A DNA stretch of 64,000 bases, taken from NCBI GenBank assembly GCA_036677425.1, contig JARFVT010000013.1:1364001-1428000 (forward strand), given 5' to 3'. The notes under the pieces were generated by a model. It was not told the origin of the DNA. It searched no databases and worked only from the letters and a program-made list of their open reading frames with translations. The position numbers were made by a program, and so were the translations under genes. The DNA comes from JARFVT01 sp036677425 (GTDB lineage: Bacteria > Pseudomonadota > Alphaproteobacteria > UBA8366 > Aestuariispiraceae). Positions 19,579 through 30,100 of this stretch are shown in pieces (the first letter of the stretch is position 1; each line of letters opens with the position of its first letter).

Positions 19579-20493
19579 ATGAACGGCGAAATTATAATTT
19601 ATCAAACAGAAGACGGGCTGGCTGAAATTAGCCTGCGGGCGATTGATGGTACTGTATGGCTAACACAGAATGAAATTGCTGAATTATTTGATACAACAAA
19701 ACAAAATGTCAGCCTGCATCTAAAAAATATATTTGAAGACAATGAGTTACCCGATAATTCAGTAGTCAAGGATTCCTTGACTACTGCCGCCGACAATAAG
19801 AAATACCAAACTAAAATTTATAATCTATATGCTATTTTGTCGATAGGCTTTAGGGTTCGCTCCCCGCGTGGCGTGCAATTTCGCCGCTGGGCAAATGCAA
19901 TATTAAAAGAATATCTAGTTAAAGGCTTTGTAATGGATGATGATCGTCTTAAACAGGCTGATAAATGGGATTATTTTGATGAATGGCTTGCCCGTATTCG
20001 TGATATTAGGGCATCGGAAAAACGCTTTTATCAGAAAGTAAAGAATCTTTATATCACCGCCGTTGACTATGATAAAACTTCTGAACAAGCACAGGTTTTC
20101 TTCAAAAAAGTGCAGAATAAAATGCTATGGGCGGTGACGGGTAAAACTGCGGCAGAATTAATTGCAGATCGAAGCTGCCCCAACAAGCCAAATATGGGCG
20201 TAACTTCTTTTAAAGGTAGCATCCTGCGCAAAGGCGATGTTGGCATCGGTAAAAACTATCTTCAGCAAGATGAAATTGACGAGCTGAACCGTATAGTTAC
20301 AATGTATTTAGATTATGCAGAAGATCAGGCAAAAAAGCGTAAAACCATAACAATGGAAAGCTGGGCTAGCAAGTTAGATGCCTTTTTAGAATTTAATGAA
20401 AGAGATTTATTAACACATGCGGGCAAAATACAAATGAAAATAGCTCAGAGGCTGGCTGTTGATCGTTACGACGAATTTGATGATAAGCGTTAA
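19579..20493 (+). CDS. RhuM family protein
   Basis: A 304-residue protein. The N-terminal part (GEIIIYQTEDGLAEISLRA…VWLTQNEIAELFDTTKQNVS) and the GVQFRRWANAILKEYLVKGF segment are diagnostic of the RhuM/virulence-associated family, which is commonly found beside restriction systems but has no proven activity. ATG 19579 is used because AAGGGG lies ten bases upstream. The normal C terminus (KKYDAMTADEEDIKELEIL) continues in another frame to a stop at 20577, so a one-base shift near 20490 removes about 28 residues. It immediately precedes the type III restriction-modification operon. Confidence 0.82.
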   Translation: MNGEIIIYQTEDGLAEISLRAIDGTVWLTQNEIAELFDTTKQNVSLHLKNIFEDNELPDNSVVKDSLTTAADNKKYQTKIYNLYAILSIGFRVRSPRGVQFRRWANAILKEYLVKGFVMDDDRLKQADKWDYFDEWLARIRDIRASEKRFYQKVKNLYITAVDYDKTSEQAQVFFKKVQNKMLWAVTGKTAAELIADRSCPNKPNMGVTSFKGSILRKGDVGIGKNYLQQDEIDELNRIVTMYLDYAEDQAKKRKTITMESWASKLDAFLEFNERDLLTHAGKIQMKIAQRLAVDRYDEFDDKR

Positions 20494-20624
20494 AAAATAT
20501 GACGCTATGACCGCAGATGAAGAAGATATTAAAGAACTTGAAATATTAGAAAAAAGCTTAACAAAAAAAGATAAATAATACTTATGCGAGAGTGGGAAAT
20601 ATTGAAATTATGACTGGAGAAGCA

Positions 20625-23322
20625 ATGAAACAGGTAGATATAAAAGACGGTGCATCGGCGGATATTATGCAGGAGAATGTCGAGCAGTTAAAAAATTTTA
20701 TTCCTGAGGCCTTTACCGAAAATGGTGTTAATTTTGATGTGCTGCGCCAGCTATGGGGGATTTGAAAGTTTTAGATGAAGGCGAAGAGAAATTTGGCCTG
20801 AATTGGCATGGTAAGAAACAAGCCCGCCAGATTGCCTTAACCCCATCGCTTGGCACGCTCCTGCCTTGCCCAGAAGAAAGTGTGTATTGGGACATAACGC
20901 AAAATATGTTTATTGAGGGTGATAATCTTGAAGTCCTAAAGCTATTGCAGAAAAGCTATGCCAATAAAGTAAAAATGATCTATATTGACCCGCCCTATAA
21001 CACAGGGAAAGAATTTGTTTATCCCGATAAATTTCAGGATAATTTAGATACCTATCTAAAATATACAAGGCAAATTGATGATGAAGGGGTAAAATTTACA
21101 TCAAATACGGAAACTGGTGGCCGCAAGCATACTAATTGGCTAAATATGATGTATCCACGATTGAAACTGGCTAAAAACCTGCTTCGTCAAGATGGTGTGA
21201 TCTTTATATCATGCGATGATAATGAGCAATCTAATCTTATCAGTATGTATAAAGAAATACTTGGTGAAGAACATTTTGTTGGTGTTTTCCCTTGGCGATC
21301 AAGAACAGCAAAAGCTGATGTACCATTTGGTATTTCTGTAGATGTTGAATGGGTTATTTGCTTTGCTAAAGATAAATTTATTGCTGGAAGATCTGGTAAT
21401 CGAAAATACTATAAATCAAAAGATTACGCTGATAGGTGGCGTTTGTCTGATCTTACAACCAATAAAACAAAGGATGAACGTCCAAATTCTTACTTTATAA
21501 TGATTAACCCAAAAACGGATGATAAATACCTATCAAATGAAAATAGAACTTGGGCTGTAACAAAAGATACTTTCGAAGGATATTATCAAAAAGGGAAAAT
21601 TGTTTTTCCCAGAGACTATAATTTTTTGAATATAAAGCGCCCAGCATTTCGTGTTTTTGAAGCAGAAGATCAGGCAAAAGCCCTAGAAAAATATGGGACG
21701 GAAGACGTTAAAATGGCAATTTCAACATATTTACCAGAGAAAAATGTGGGTAGAACAGAACATGGGTCTAAAGAAATCAGAGAGTTATTTGATGCTCAAG
21801 TTTTCTCATATCCTAAACCCACAGGTTTAATCAAATTTTTTATAGACAATTCATGTGATGATGATGCAATCATTCTAGATTTTTTTGCAGGATCAGCAAC
21901 TACTGCTGATGCGGTTATGCAATCAAATATAAAGGAGAAAACAAATAGAAAATATATAATGGTGCAACTGCCTGAAAGCCTTGATCCTACAAAAAAAGAA
22001 CAAAAAACGGCTTCTGATTTTTGTGATTCACTTAAAATTCCAAGAAATATAGCAGAGTTAGCAAAAGAACGCATCCGCCGTGCCGCCAAGAAAATTCAGA
22101 AAGAAAATCCTGATTATGATGGCGATCTTGGCTTTAAAGTTTTCAAGCTCGCCAGTTCTAATATCAAGGTTTGGAATCCTGATCGCACAGATATTGCAAA
22201 AAGTTTGGAAGACCATGCGGAGCATTTGGTTAAAGGGCGCAGTGAGCAGGATATTCTCTATGAATTATTGCTGAAACGCGGCGTAGACCTTACCACCCCG
22301 ATTGAAACCAAGCAGATTGTTGGCAAAAACATACATAGCATTGGCTTTGGTAAAATCATCACCTGCCTTGATGAACTTATCACTGGTGATGAGGTAGAAG
22401 AACTTTCCGCTGCTATCATCGAATGGCAAAAAGAGTTTAAAAAAGCTACTAATATTAAAGGCATTCCCTTTGAAGGTAGTAGTAGTGTGCTTTTAAAAGA
22501 ACAAATTGCACAATTTTTCGATGTAACTGTTCGCACTGTTGAGAATTACCTGGCTGAATTTGAACCTGAATTAACAGAAAATGGTTATGTGGTTTTACGT
22601 GGCAAGCGTTTGAAAGAATTGAAAAGTGCGATTTCAGAAATGGATGTCCCCGAAAATACTTTCGGTAACATAAATAAAGCCCCAAAATTAGGTGTTTTTG
22701 ATTTCAGGGCATTTTTAAATATGGCAATGCTTATGTCTGACAGTGAACCTGCAAAAATTTTGCGCCAAGCCATTTTGGATTATAGCTATAGATACTATAA
22801 ATCAACGCACTGGTGGCGGCACAAAATATATTAATCAACGTGATGAAGATTTTTTACAATCTTTGTTTGCCGAAGAAAACTATCGCAAGCAATTTACAGA
22901 TGCCTTGCGGGATTATATCGCAATAGGGAATTTTAAATATCCAAATTATACGGATAAGGTTTATTATGCAATTTTCCGCGAAAAACACAGGAATATAAAA
23001 TATATTCTACAATTAGAAAAAAAAGATAATCCTAGAGATACTTTTTATTCTGAGGTTTTAGACTTGATCGCCTCTTTTGAGTGTGGCTTTGCTGCGGCAT
23101 TGCAGGCTAAGAGTAAAGCATTAGAAAGAAAATTATCAAATTGGGGAGGCCCGACACTCTTTTCAATGAATTTGAGAAACAAGCTCACTGGAGGGCCTTT
23201 AATAGAAAAAGCCAGAAATAAAAATGGCAAGCCGTGATTTGGCCTTTCGTGATGACATCGCCAAAACTAACATGGCTGCTATACTATCCCAAAATGGCAT
23301 CAACCATGTATGTAGTTTATAA
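20625..23322 (+). pseudogene. mod: Type III restriction-modification methyltransferase (Mod), chimeric and frameshifted
   Basis: Starts at ATG 20625 (GGAGA upstream), shifts at the G5 run near 20757, then runs open to 22834. Motif IV is DPPYNTGKEF (about 20988) and motif I is DFFAGSATTADAV (about 21880), the order of beta-class N6-adenine methyltransferases. After AAIIEWQKEFKKA the normal Mod tail is interrupted by about 800 bases encoding another protein (from IKGIPFEGSSSVLLKEQIAQ), with further one-base shifts near 22775, 23145-23150, 23193 and 23220. The true Mod tail FRDDIAKTNMAAILSQNG then resumes and ends at 23322. Mod gives sequence specificity and protects DNA. Confidence 0.82.
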
Positions 23323-23333
23323 GGAGAAAAAGT

Positions 23334-23681
23334 ATGAAACTCGATTTTAATTTAATAAAAGCAATTCTTGAAGATATTGAAGAAAAAGATACTAAAGATC
23401 ATATAGTTGATGCAGAAGAATTAAAGGGTGGCTTTACCCAAGAACAAGTTGAATATCATCTTGATATTATAGAAGATGATAATTTAATCTTAATTACCGC
23501 ACGAATAAAACAACATCGTTTCATTAGTCGCCTAACCGCTGAAGGACACCGTGTTTTAGAGGCAATGCGTAATGATACTATTTGGAATAAGATAAAAGAT
23601 GGTACATTAGGGGTTGGAAAAGAAGCGTTAAAACAAGCACCAGCTATATTTATCCAAATGGCATTAGCTGGAATAAAATAA
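23334..23681 (+). CDS. DUF2513-like small protein between mod and res
   Basis: A 115-residue cytoplasmic protein: MKLDFNLIKAILEDIEEKD, then EQVEYHLDIIEDDNLILIT, ISRLTAEGHRVLEAMRNDTI and a hydrophobic GVGKEALKQAPAIFIQMALA tail. The layout (winged-helix-like fold plus RLTAEGHEFLD-type motif) matches DUF2513 proteins often found in prophages. Function unknown. It has a strong AAGGAG ribosome-binding site and its stop overlaps the res start (TAATG), so it is co-translated with the restriction subunit. It is intact while both neighbours are broken. Confidence 0.75.
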   Translation: MKLDFNLIKAILEDIEEKDTKDHIVDAEELKGGFTQEQVEYHLDIIEDDNLILITARIKQHRFISRLTAEGHRVLEAMRNDTIWNKIKDGTLGVGKEALKQAPAIFIQMALAGIK

Positions 23682-26600
23682 TGAAATTACATTTTGAAGA
23701 CGATCTTGATTATCAAAAGACGGCGATAGATTCCGTTGTTGAGCTGTTTAAAGGGCAAGAAATTTGCAGGTCTGAATTTACGTTGAATTTACATCAGGGA
23801 GATTCCCCATTTGGAATTTCTGAAAATCAGCTTGGTATTGGTAATCACCTACAGCTTGGTGATGATCAGTTGCTAAAAAATTTACGCAATATTCAAATTA
23901 AAAACGGTCTTGACCTCACGGATAATCTTACCAGCGGTGACTTTACCGTTGAGATGGAAACAGGAACAGGTAAAACCTATGTTTATATCCGCACTATTAT
24001 GGAGCTTTACAAAAACTATGGCTTCACCAAATTTGTAATTGTTGTACCGTCTGTTGCGATTAAAGAAGGTACGAATAAAACGCTTGAGATTACGCGTGAT
24101 CATTTTGAAGCACTTTACCCCACCGCCAAAGGATATGAATTTTTTCAATATAATTCTTCCAAACTCGGTCAGGTTCGTAACTTTGCCACCAGCTCTAATA
24201 TTCAAATCATGGTAACCACCGTTGGCGCGATTAACAAAAAGACATAAACAATCTTTATAAAGAAAATGAAAATATGGGCGGTGAAAAGCCGATTGATCTT
24301 ATCAAAGCAACTAATCCCATTATCATCGTAGATGAGCCACAATCAGTTGATGGTGGTATGAAGGGGCAAGGTAAGAAGGCTTTGGAGGCTATGAACCCAC
24401 TTTGTACGCTGCGTTATTCTGCCACCATGTTGATAAACATTACATGGTCTATCGACTGGATGCTGTAGATGCTTATGAACGCGGTTTGGTTTAAACAGAT
24501 AGAGGTTGCATCATTAGAAGTGGATGGCGGTTATAACAAGCCCTATGTGAAGCTTATTGAAGCAAAAAATACACGCGGGTCTATAACTGCTAAAATTGAG
24601 CTACATATTCACTCTGGGAAAAATATTACTCCCGAAATTATAACCATTGAAGATGGTGATGACTTAGAACAAATAGTTAACCGTGCCATCTATCAAAACA
24701 TGCAAATCGGAACGATAACATGTGGTAAAGACAATCAATCAATTGAGGTGAAGTCTCGGGTACAGATGCAGTTCTTTACCCGGATGATGCAATTGGTGGC
24801 GTGGACACAGACAAGCTTAAACGCTTAATGATCCGTCGCACAATCAAGGAACATCTTGATAAAGAAATGTATTTTGTACGCCAAAAACTTCAAATTAAAA
24901 TATTGAGCCTTTTCTTTATTGATAGTGTTGTTCATTACCGTAGCTATGATGAAGATGGCAATGAGGTTCCAGGTAAATATGCAAAAATGTTTGAAGAGGA
25001 ATATTTTAAGCTTGCAAAGGATAAAGATTATCAAACACTTTTGAGAAAGTGGATTTAAATATTGGGGTTTCTAAAGTTTCATAATGGTTATTTCTCTATT
25101 GATAAAAAGAAACGTTGGACGGATACAGCGGAAAAATAACCAAGCTAACCGTGACAATGCAGAGCGTGCGTATAATCTGATTATGAAAGATTAAAGAGAA
25201 GCTGTTAAGTTTTGATACAAAACTTAAATTCTTATTCTCGCATTCAGCTCTTAAAGAGGTTGGGATAACCCTAATATATTCCAAATATGCACGTTAAGAG
25301 AAATGGGTACAGAACGCGCCCGTCGCCAGACAATTGGTCGGGGGTTTGCGTTTATGCGTTAATCAAGAAGGGTTACGTTTGCGCGGAAATGATATTAATA
25401 CACTGACTGTTATTGCATCTGAAAGTTATGAGAAATTGCAGAAAACCTACAAAAGAAATTGAGAAAGATACTGGCATTCATTTTGGTATTGTTGAGAAAC
25501 ATCAGTTTGCTGCTATTCAAATTCAAGGGAAAGACGGGTCTGTATCCCCACTTGGTGTTGATGCATCTGATAAAATTTGGGCATTTTTAAATACACAAAA
25601 ATTAGTTGATAATAAGGCAAGATGCAAGACACTTTACATGAAAAATTGAAAGATGGGGATTTTAAATTACCTGAAGAATTTAAAGATCAAAAAGGGTGCA
25701 GTTGAAGCCATTCTGAAGAAACTAGCAGGTAAGATCGATATTAAAAATGCTAATCAACGTCATGTGATTAGCTTAAGCAAAAAAAATATTTTTAGGAGCA
25801 GATTTTAAATCTTTATGGGATCGCATCAAATATCAAACCACATACCGTGTGAAATTTGATAATGAAAAACTTATTTCTGATGCAGCAAAATCAATTGAAA
25901 AATGCCCGCCAATTACCAAAACGCGTGCGCGTTTAGAAAGCAGACATTGAAATTGGTAAAGATGGCGTAAAAGCAGAGGAAGCGTCAGTATCTGGCTTTA
26001 CCACTATCCATGAAAATGACATTGAATTGCCAGATATCATTACAAACTTCAAGATAAAACACAATTAACACGCCGTAGTATCGTAAAAATACTTACTAAG
26101 AGTCATCGATTACAAGACTTCCTGCGCAACCCTCAGCAATTTATTGATATGGCTACGGAGGCTATCAACCGTACTAAACGCCTAGCGCTTATTGATGGTA
26201 TTAAATATCGCAAAATAGGTGACGAACATTATTTTGCTCAAGAGTTATTTGAGCAAGAAGAGCTAAAAGGATATATGAAAAATACCGTAAAAGCTGAAAA
26301 GTCTGTTTATGAACGTGTGATTTATGACTCTGCTGGTATAGAAAAGAATTTTGTGGAAGATTTAGAAAAGAACGAAACTGTGAAGGTTTACGCAAAGCTT
26401 CCATCATGGTTTAAAATTCCAACACCACTTGGATCATATAACCCTGACTGGGCTATTCTAATTGAAGATAAAGGGCATGAAAAACTGTATTTTGTGGTGG
26501 AAACAAAGGGCAGTAATTGGCGGAGATGATCTACGTCATAAAGAAGGCGCAAAAAAATTAGATGTGGTGAAAAGCATTTTGATGAAATTGCTTCCCCTAA

Positions 26601-26709
26601 CAATCCAGCAAAATATATTAAGGCCACCAGGTTGATGACGTTATGGGGCATGCAGCTTAAGGGTATTGATGTGGATACCCTTAAATTTAGGACAAGTAAG
26701 TTAAAATAA
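23681..26709 (+). pseudogene. res: Type III restriction enzyme helicase/nuclease subunit (Res), many frameshifts
   Basis: A gene of normal Res length broken into at least seven frames. Walker A is in METGTGKTYVYIRTI (about 23950), the DEAD-like box is DEPQSVDGG (24331), and the C-terminal nuclease is seen in LGSYNPDWAILIEDKG...FVVETKGS (about 26420-26515), a PD-(D/E)xK site. The tail WGMQLKGIDVDTLKF ends at 26709. With Mod the enzyme would translocate on and cleave DNA between two inverted sites. The shifts are too many for a functional product. Confidence 0.87.
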
Positions 26710-27100
26710 ATCTTAGTCTTAAGAAGGCAAATCACATGTTTTAAACGAAATATTACATAAGATTTATCTCATTAGAGCGGAACTAAACCGTACTAGGTTC
26801 ATTTTCTGTGGCACAGTTGCCTTATCAGCTTCATATCAATCTATATTGTTGAGCGCCGAAGGGGCGAATAAACCGATTGCTTAATCGCAGGTGTGATGTG
26901 GGACAGTTCACCTATCCTTGCCATCAGGACGACAGGTAAATTATGTAATATTTTAAGTTTATCTGAAGTTATTTATTTATCTTCGTTTATTTTTATTTTA
27001 TTTGATATTTCAAGCATATATCTATGTTATATTCTAGTAAAAATAGAGTTTTTCTGTTATTTTATATTTATCTGGTCAATTTAAAACTGAAAGAATTAAA

Positions 27101-27370
27101 ATGACATTATGGGGTCAAGCAAAAATAGAAATTCTTGTCATACAAGATGAAATTAAATCAGAATTAAGGCGCGGCATTCCAATGAAACGTATTTATAATG
27201 CCTTGGTTGATGCCAAGCAGATAACCGTTTCATATAACAGTTTTCGCCGTCAAATCATTGCATTTCGTCAAGAAATAAATAACATAGCAAATTCAAATAT
27301 TGCAGCCCCAATTAATAATATTAATCCTGAAACAAGCCCCAGTATCATCAAAGCCAAAAGCTTCATTTAA
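27101..27370 (+). CDS. traK: TraK-like DNA-binding protein, right copy
   Basis: The same 89 residues as the left copy, from MTLWGQAKIEILVIQDEIKS to IIKAKSFI, in opposite orientation. It is the only gene of the module that is open in both arms. One adenine is missing upstream of the start relative to the left copy, which affects only non-coding DNA. Confidence 0.6.
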   Translation: MTLWGQAKIEILVIQDEIKSELRRGIPMKRIYNALVDAKQITVSYNSFRRQIIAFRQEINNIANSNIAAPINNINPETSPSIIKAKSFI

Positions 27371-27427
27371 AATTAAAAAAATGGCAAATAATAAAGATTA
27401 TATTTAATAGTAATATTACAAATAAAT

Positions 27428-27759
27428 TCACAGATTAATCGCCAATATATGTTTTTTTAACGCCGCTTTTGTCTTGGTTATATCTAACAGCAATAAATTG
27501 ATTTTTGCTTCATCAATTTCAGTTTGATCCAATGTTAATTTTAATAAATTACCAAGCCGGGCAAGACTAGCATTAACATGCAAAACTTGGCTAATAACTT
27601 GGGTATCCATTACCGCATCGGGTAGTTTGAAATTGATCATAACTCTGCGTATATAGTCGGACATAGTCATCCTCATCCGTTTGATCTTTCTAATAATATT
27701 GCTTTTCCCTTGGCTGTTATATGGCTTTTAATCACTGTGGTTCGGTTAATATTATTCAT
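27428..27759 (-). pseudogene. traJ: TraJ/MobC-like protein, right copy, frameshifted
   Basis: Copy of 2719-3051. The AAAA run in GATCAAAACGGATG of the left copy has one A fewer here (near 27680), so the frame from ATG 27759 breaks after about 26 residues. The remaining 82 codons could only be read from the internal methionine at 27676, losing part of the DNA-binding domain. Confidence 0.8.
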
Positions 27760-27770
27760 ATGTTTGAACT

Positions 27771-28497
27771 TTATAAATTCATAAGTTCAAGCTGCTGTTT
27801 AAGATCATCCCATATTATAGATAATCTTTGGCGGGGCATCATGCCATAATCTGGGTTTTTTATTGCTTGAGGAAAAATCAGGCGGTCTTGCAGCATTTCG
27901 CTCATATCATTATCAAAAGTTTCTTTTTTGCCGTGCTTTAATAGTGATTAATCCTTTGATAACTTGCATATTTTCTTTAAAATTTTTGCTCTCTTCAAAA
28001 GACTTGCCGTTGATTTCTATCTTTCCAAAATACTGATTTTGCCAAATTACGATAGGCACATCAGGGAAATTTGCAAATAATGCTGATAAGCCATCTAGAC
28101 AATTAGTTTGGGCTTGCCCACCCGTTAATATTGAATGGAAAACCATTTTATGACCGTTGCTTTTCATTCGGGCGATAATTTGATTATCAATAATATATGA
28201 ACATATTGGGATAAAAGATGAAGCGCCGTTATCAATCACGGCAACCACGTCTTTGTCTAATTCTAGAAGCTGGTTAAAAAAATCACTAACTGCATTAGGA
28301 TTGATTTTATTATCACCCATAAACTCTACAGGTTGAACATTTATGGCTTCATATCCTGCAAAGCTAGCGTTAATTTGATCGGTATCAAAACAAGCGATAT
28401 CTATGTTATTTTCTTGGTAATATTGCGCCAAAATAGAAGCAATGATTGATTTGCCAACACCGCCTTTTGCTTGAAGTATAAAATTGATTATTGCCAT
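27771..28497 (-). pseudogene. traL: TraL-like ATPase, right copy, frameshifted
   Basis: Copy of 1982-2707. One additional adenine in the run after GCACGGC (near 27930) changes KARQKETFDND to KARQKRNF followed by a stop, removing about 50 C-terminal residues. Around residues 40-55 it reads NASFAGYEAINVQPVEFMG, where the left copy reads STSFAKYEALNVKSVELMG. The right-arm version looks closer to the usual TraL pattern (NA.F.GY.A.NV). Confidence 0.82.
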
Positions 28498-28545
28498 GAT
28501 AAATCTCCTAAAGGTTAAATAAATATAGGTTTTTAATAGGTATGT

Positions 28546-28619
28546 GCGACCAAACGCACGTGAATTAAGGCCATATTGCGCGACCGAATGCATGTGATTA
28601 CCGCGACCAAACGCATGTG
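28546..28619. repeat. Three iteron-like repeats, right copy
   Basis: Inverted copy of 1860-1933: three 17-base units GCGACCRAAYGCAYGTG at 28546, 28580 and 28603 with identical spacing. They lie between traL and the repA remnant. Confidence 0.7.
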
Positions 28620-28635
28620 GATAAATATAATCATA

Positions 28636-29569
28636 TCATCCCGCCAATGGTGCAATTGGTGGTGGGCTATTGAAAAGCTTAAGCCCTACTGAAACTCCAT
28701 CTTGGTTTATATATTCTTCAATATTTGCCTGTGGATAAACGGCGTTTACTTGGAATAAAACCTTGACGAATTTAACACGAAAATCACGTTTTCTGCTATA
28801 TCCTTGACCAAATTGTTGCCATAAAACTTTCCAGTATATTGTATAGGGTTGATCGATGCGCCAAAGTCGATGCGTCAACCAAAGATAAATATCAATCGCC
28901 AGTGCCGAATGACTTATGGCTTTTAATGCTTTCATATCGATGGGAACAGCCTTTAGCTTTAACCCTTGCCATAGCCTGAAGAAAGCTCTAATTCACTTGG
29001 CCATAGCGAACGCTTCGTGCCTTGCTGCATCCATATCAAATCAAAAACAGAGACAAAATGTGAATTGCTTTGCTTATATTTACTGGCAAGTCGAACCGTT
29101 GCCACGCCTAAAGCCGCCATTTGTTGTTTGAAAATATAAATATCGCGAGAATTAACCTGACGACCAGTTATATTTTTTAAAAAACGCGGTCATTGATCTA
29201 TCCAATGGCACAATAGGCAATTTGTTTTTTAACTGCCAATGTGCTAAGATAAATTAACGCCAAACGTGCCTTAATTCCACTTGGTAAAGGCAAATCTATC
29301 CATTTACCACTATTGGAATCAAATGCTGTTCCTGCCTCAATTCGCATTGCTGAATGACCATTAATGCTCTCCCATTTTCGCAAGCCTATTTGCGGTTTGC
29401 CACATGGAAGGAATGTTTGACATAAAGTGGCATGGATAAAACCAACCTCACCACTTGCACCATCTCTAAGATCATTCGCAGCAGTTAAAACGCGATTAAT
29501 TCTTGAATCTAAATATCTAACTGAATGACTAGCGCCAGTGATAATAGGGAATTTTCTATAATTATCCAT
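28636..29569 (-). pseudogene. repA: RepA-like replication initiator, right copy, multiply frameshifted
   Basis: This copy keeps the native N terminus (MDNYRKFPIITGASHSVRYL), whose ATG overlaps the end of the upstream HTH gene. It shifts at an A6 run near 29225 (A5 in the left arm), again around the T6A6 run shared with the left copy, and at a lost T near 28970. The C-terminal 100 residues contain about a dozen substitutions relative to the left copy (for example LWRIDQPYTIYWKVLWQQFG) while the surrounding DNA is nearly identical. Confidence 0.72.
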
Positions 29570-29823
29570 TATCCTTTGCCCTCCGCCTGATATTAATAGA
29601 TTTAACTTTATGCGGTCGCCCTAATTTAACAGCGGCTGGAATAGGAATCAGTTCAATTATTTGGGATTCAAGCCATATTTCAATATCATCTACTTTATAT
29701 ACGGCGCTTTTACCAATAATCCTATAAAATTGGCCCTCGCCCACCACTTGCTAAATGGGCGAGGTTTGAAAAAGTTATCGGATAGTTTTCCGATACTTGT
29801 TTTCTAGTAAGATAGATTGCCAT
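29562..29823 (-). pseudogene. AlpA/MerR-type helix-turn-helix protein, frameshifted
   Basis: Starts at ATG 29823 with AGGAG eight bases upstream: MAIYLTRKQVSENYPITFSN, LAHLASGGRGPI. One missing T near 29738 then shifts the frame. It resumes as FYRIIGKSAVYKVDDIEIWL and ends GRPHKVKSINIRRRAKDN at 29562. About 86 residues restored. The layout (HTH, then GRG..FYRIG...Y...D...W) is that of small regulators upstream of plasmid rep genes and in integrative elements. It overlaps repA by eight bases, so the two were translationally coupled. Confidence 0.65.
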
Positions 29824-30100
29824 TATATTCTCCTGCATTTCAAATTACTGTAATACATCAAATAGAATATTGTTTAAAAGTTATGCAACTAATTTATTGA
29901 TAGCTCACCCAATGGAATTTCCCTATAATTAATTGATTTTACTATATAATTTTAAAACTATAAATTTTATGCCAATTCTTTTTAAGAAGCTATGAATAGG
30001 TTCTCTACGGCATAATTTGACCGCATATTATCATATGGAGAGGGAAGATAGATTAATATTTTTGGAATACAACCACGAAATATTGAAAGTTGATTTGACC

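Larger units (their letters stand above)
26848..29502. repeat. Right arm of the 2.65-kb inverted repeat
   Basis: Reverse complement of 977-3633. This arm keeps the native upstream sequence of repA beyond the repeat end, yet repA, traL and traJ each carry extra one-base indels. Bases 26710-27100, between res and traK, hold only the inner repeat end and no gene. Confidence 0.93.
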
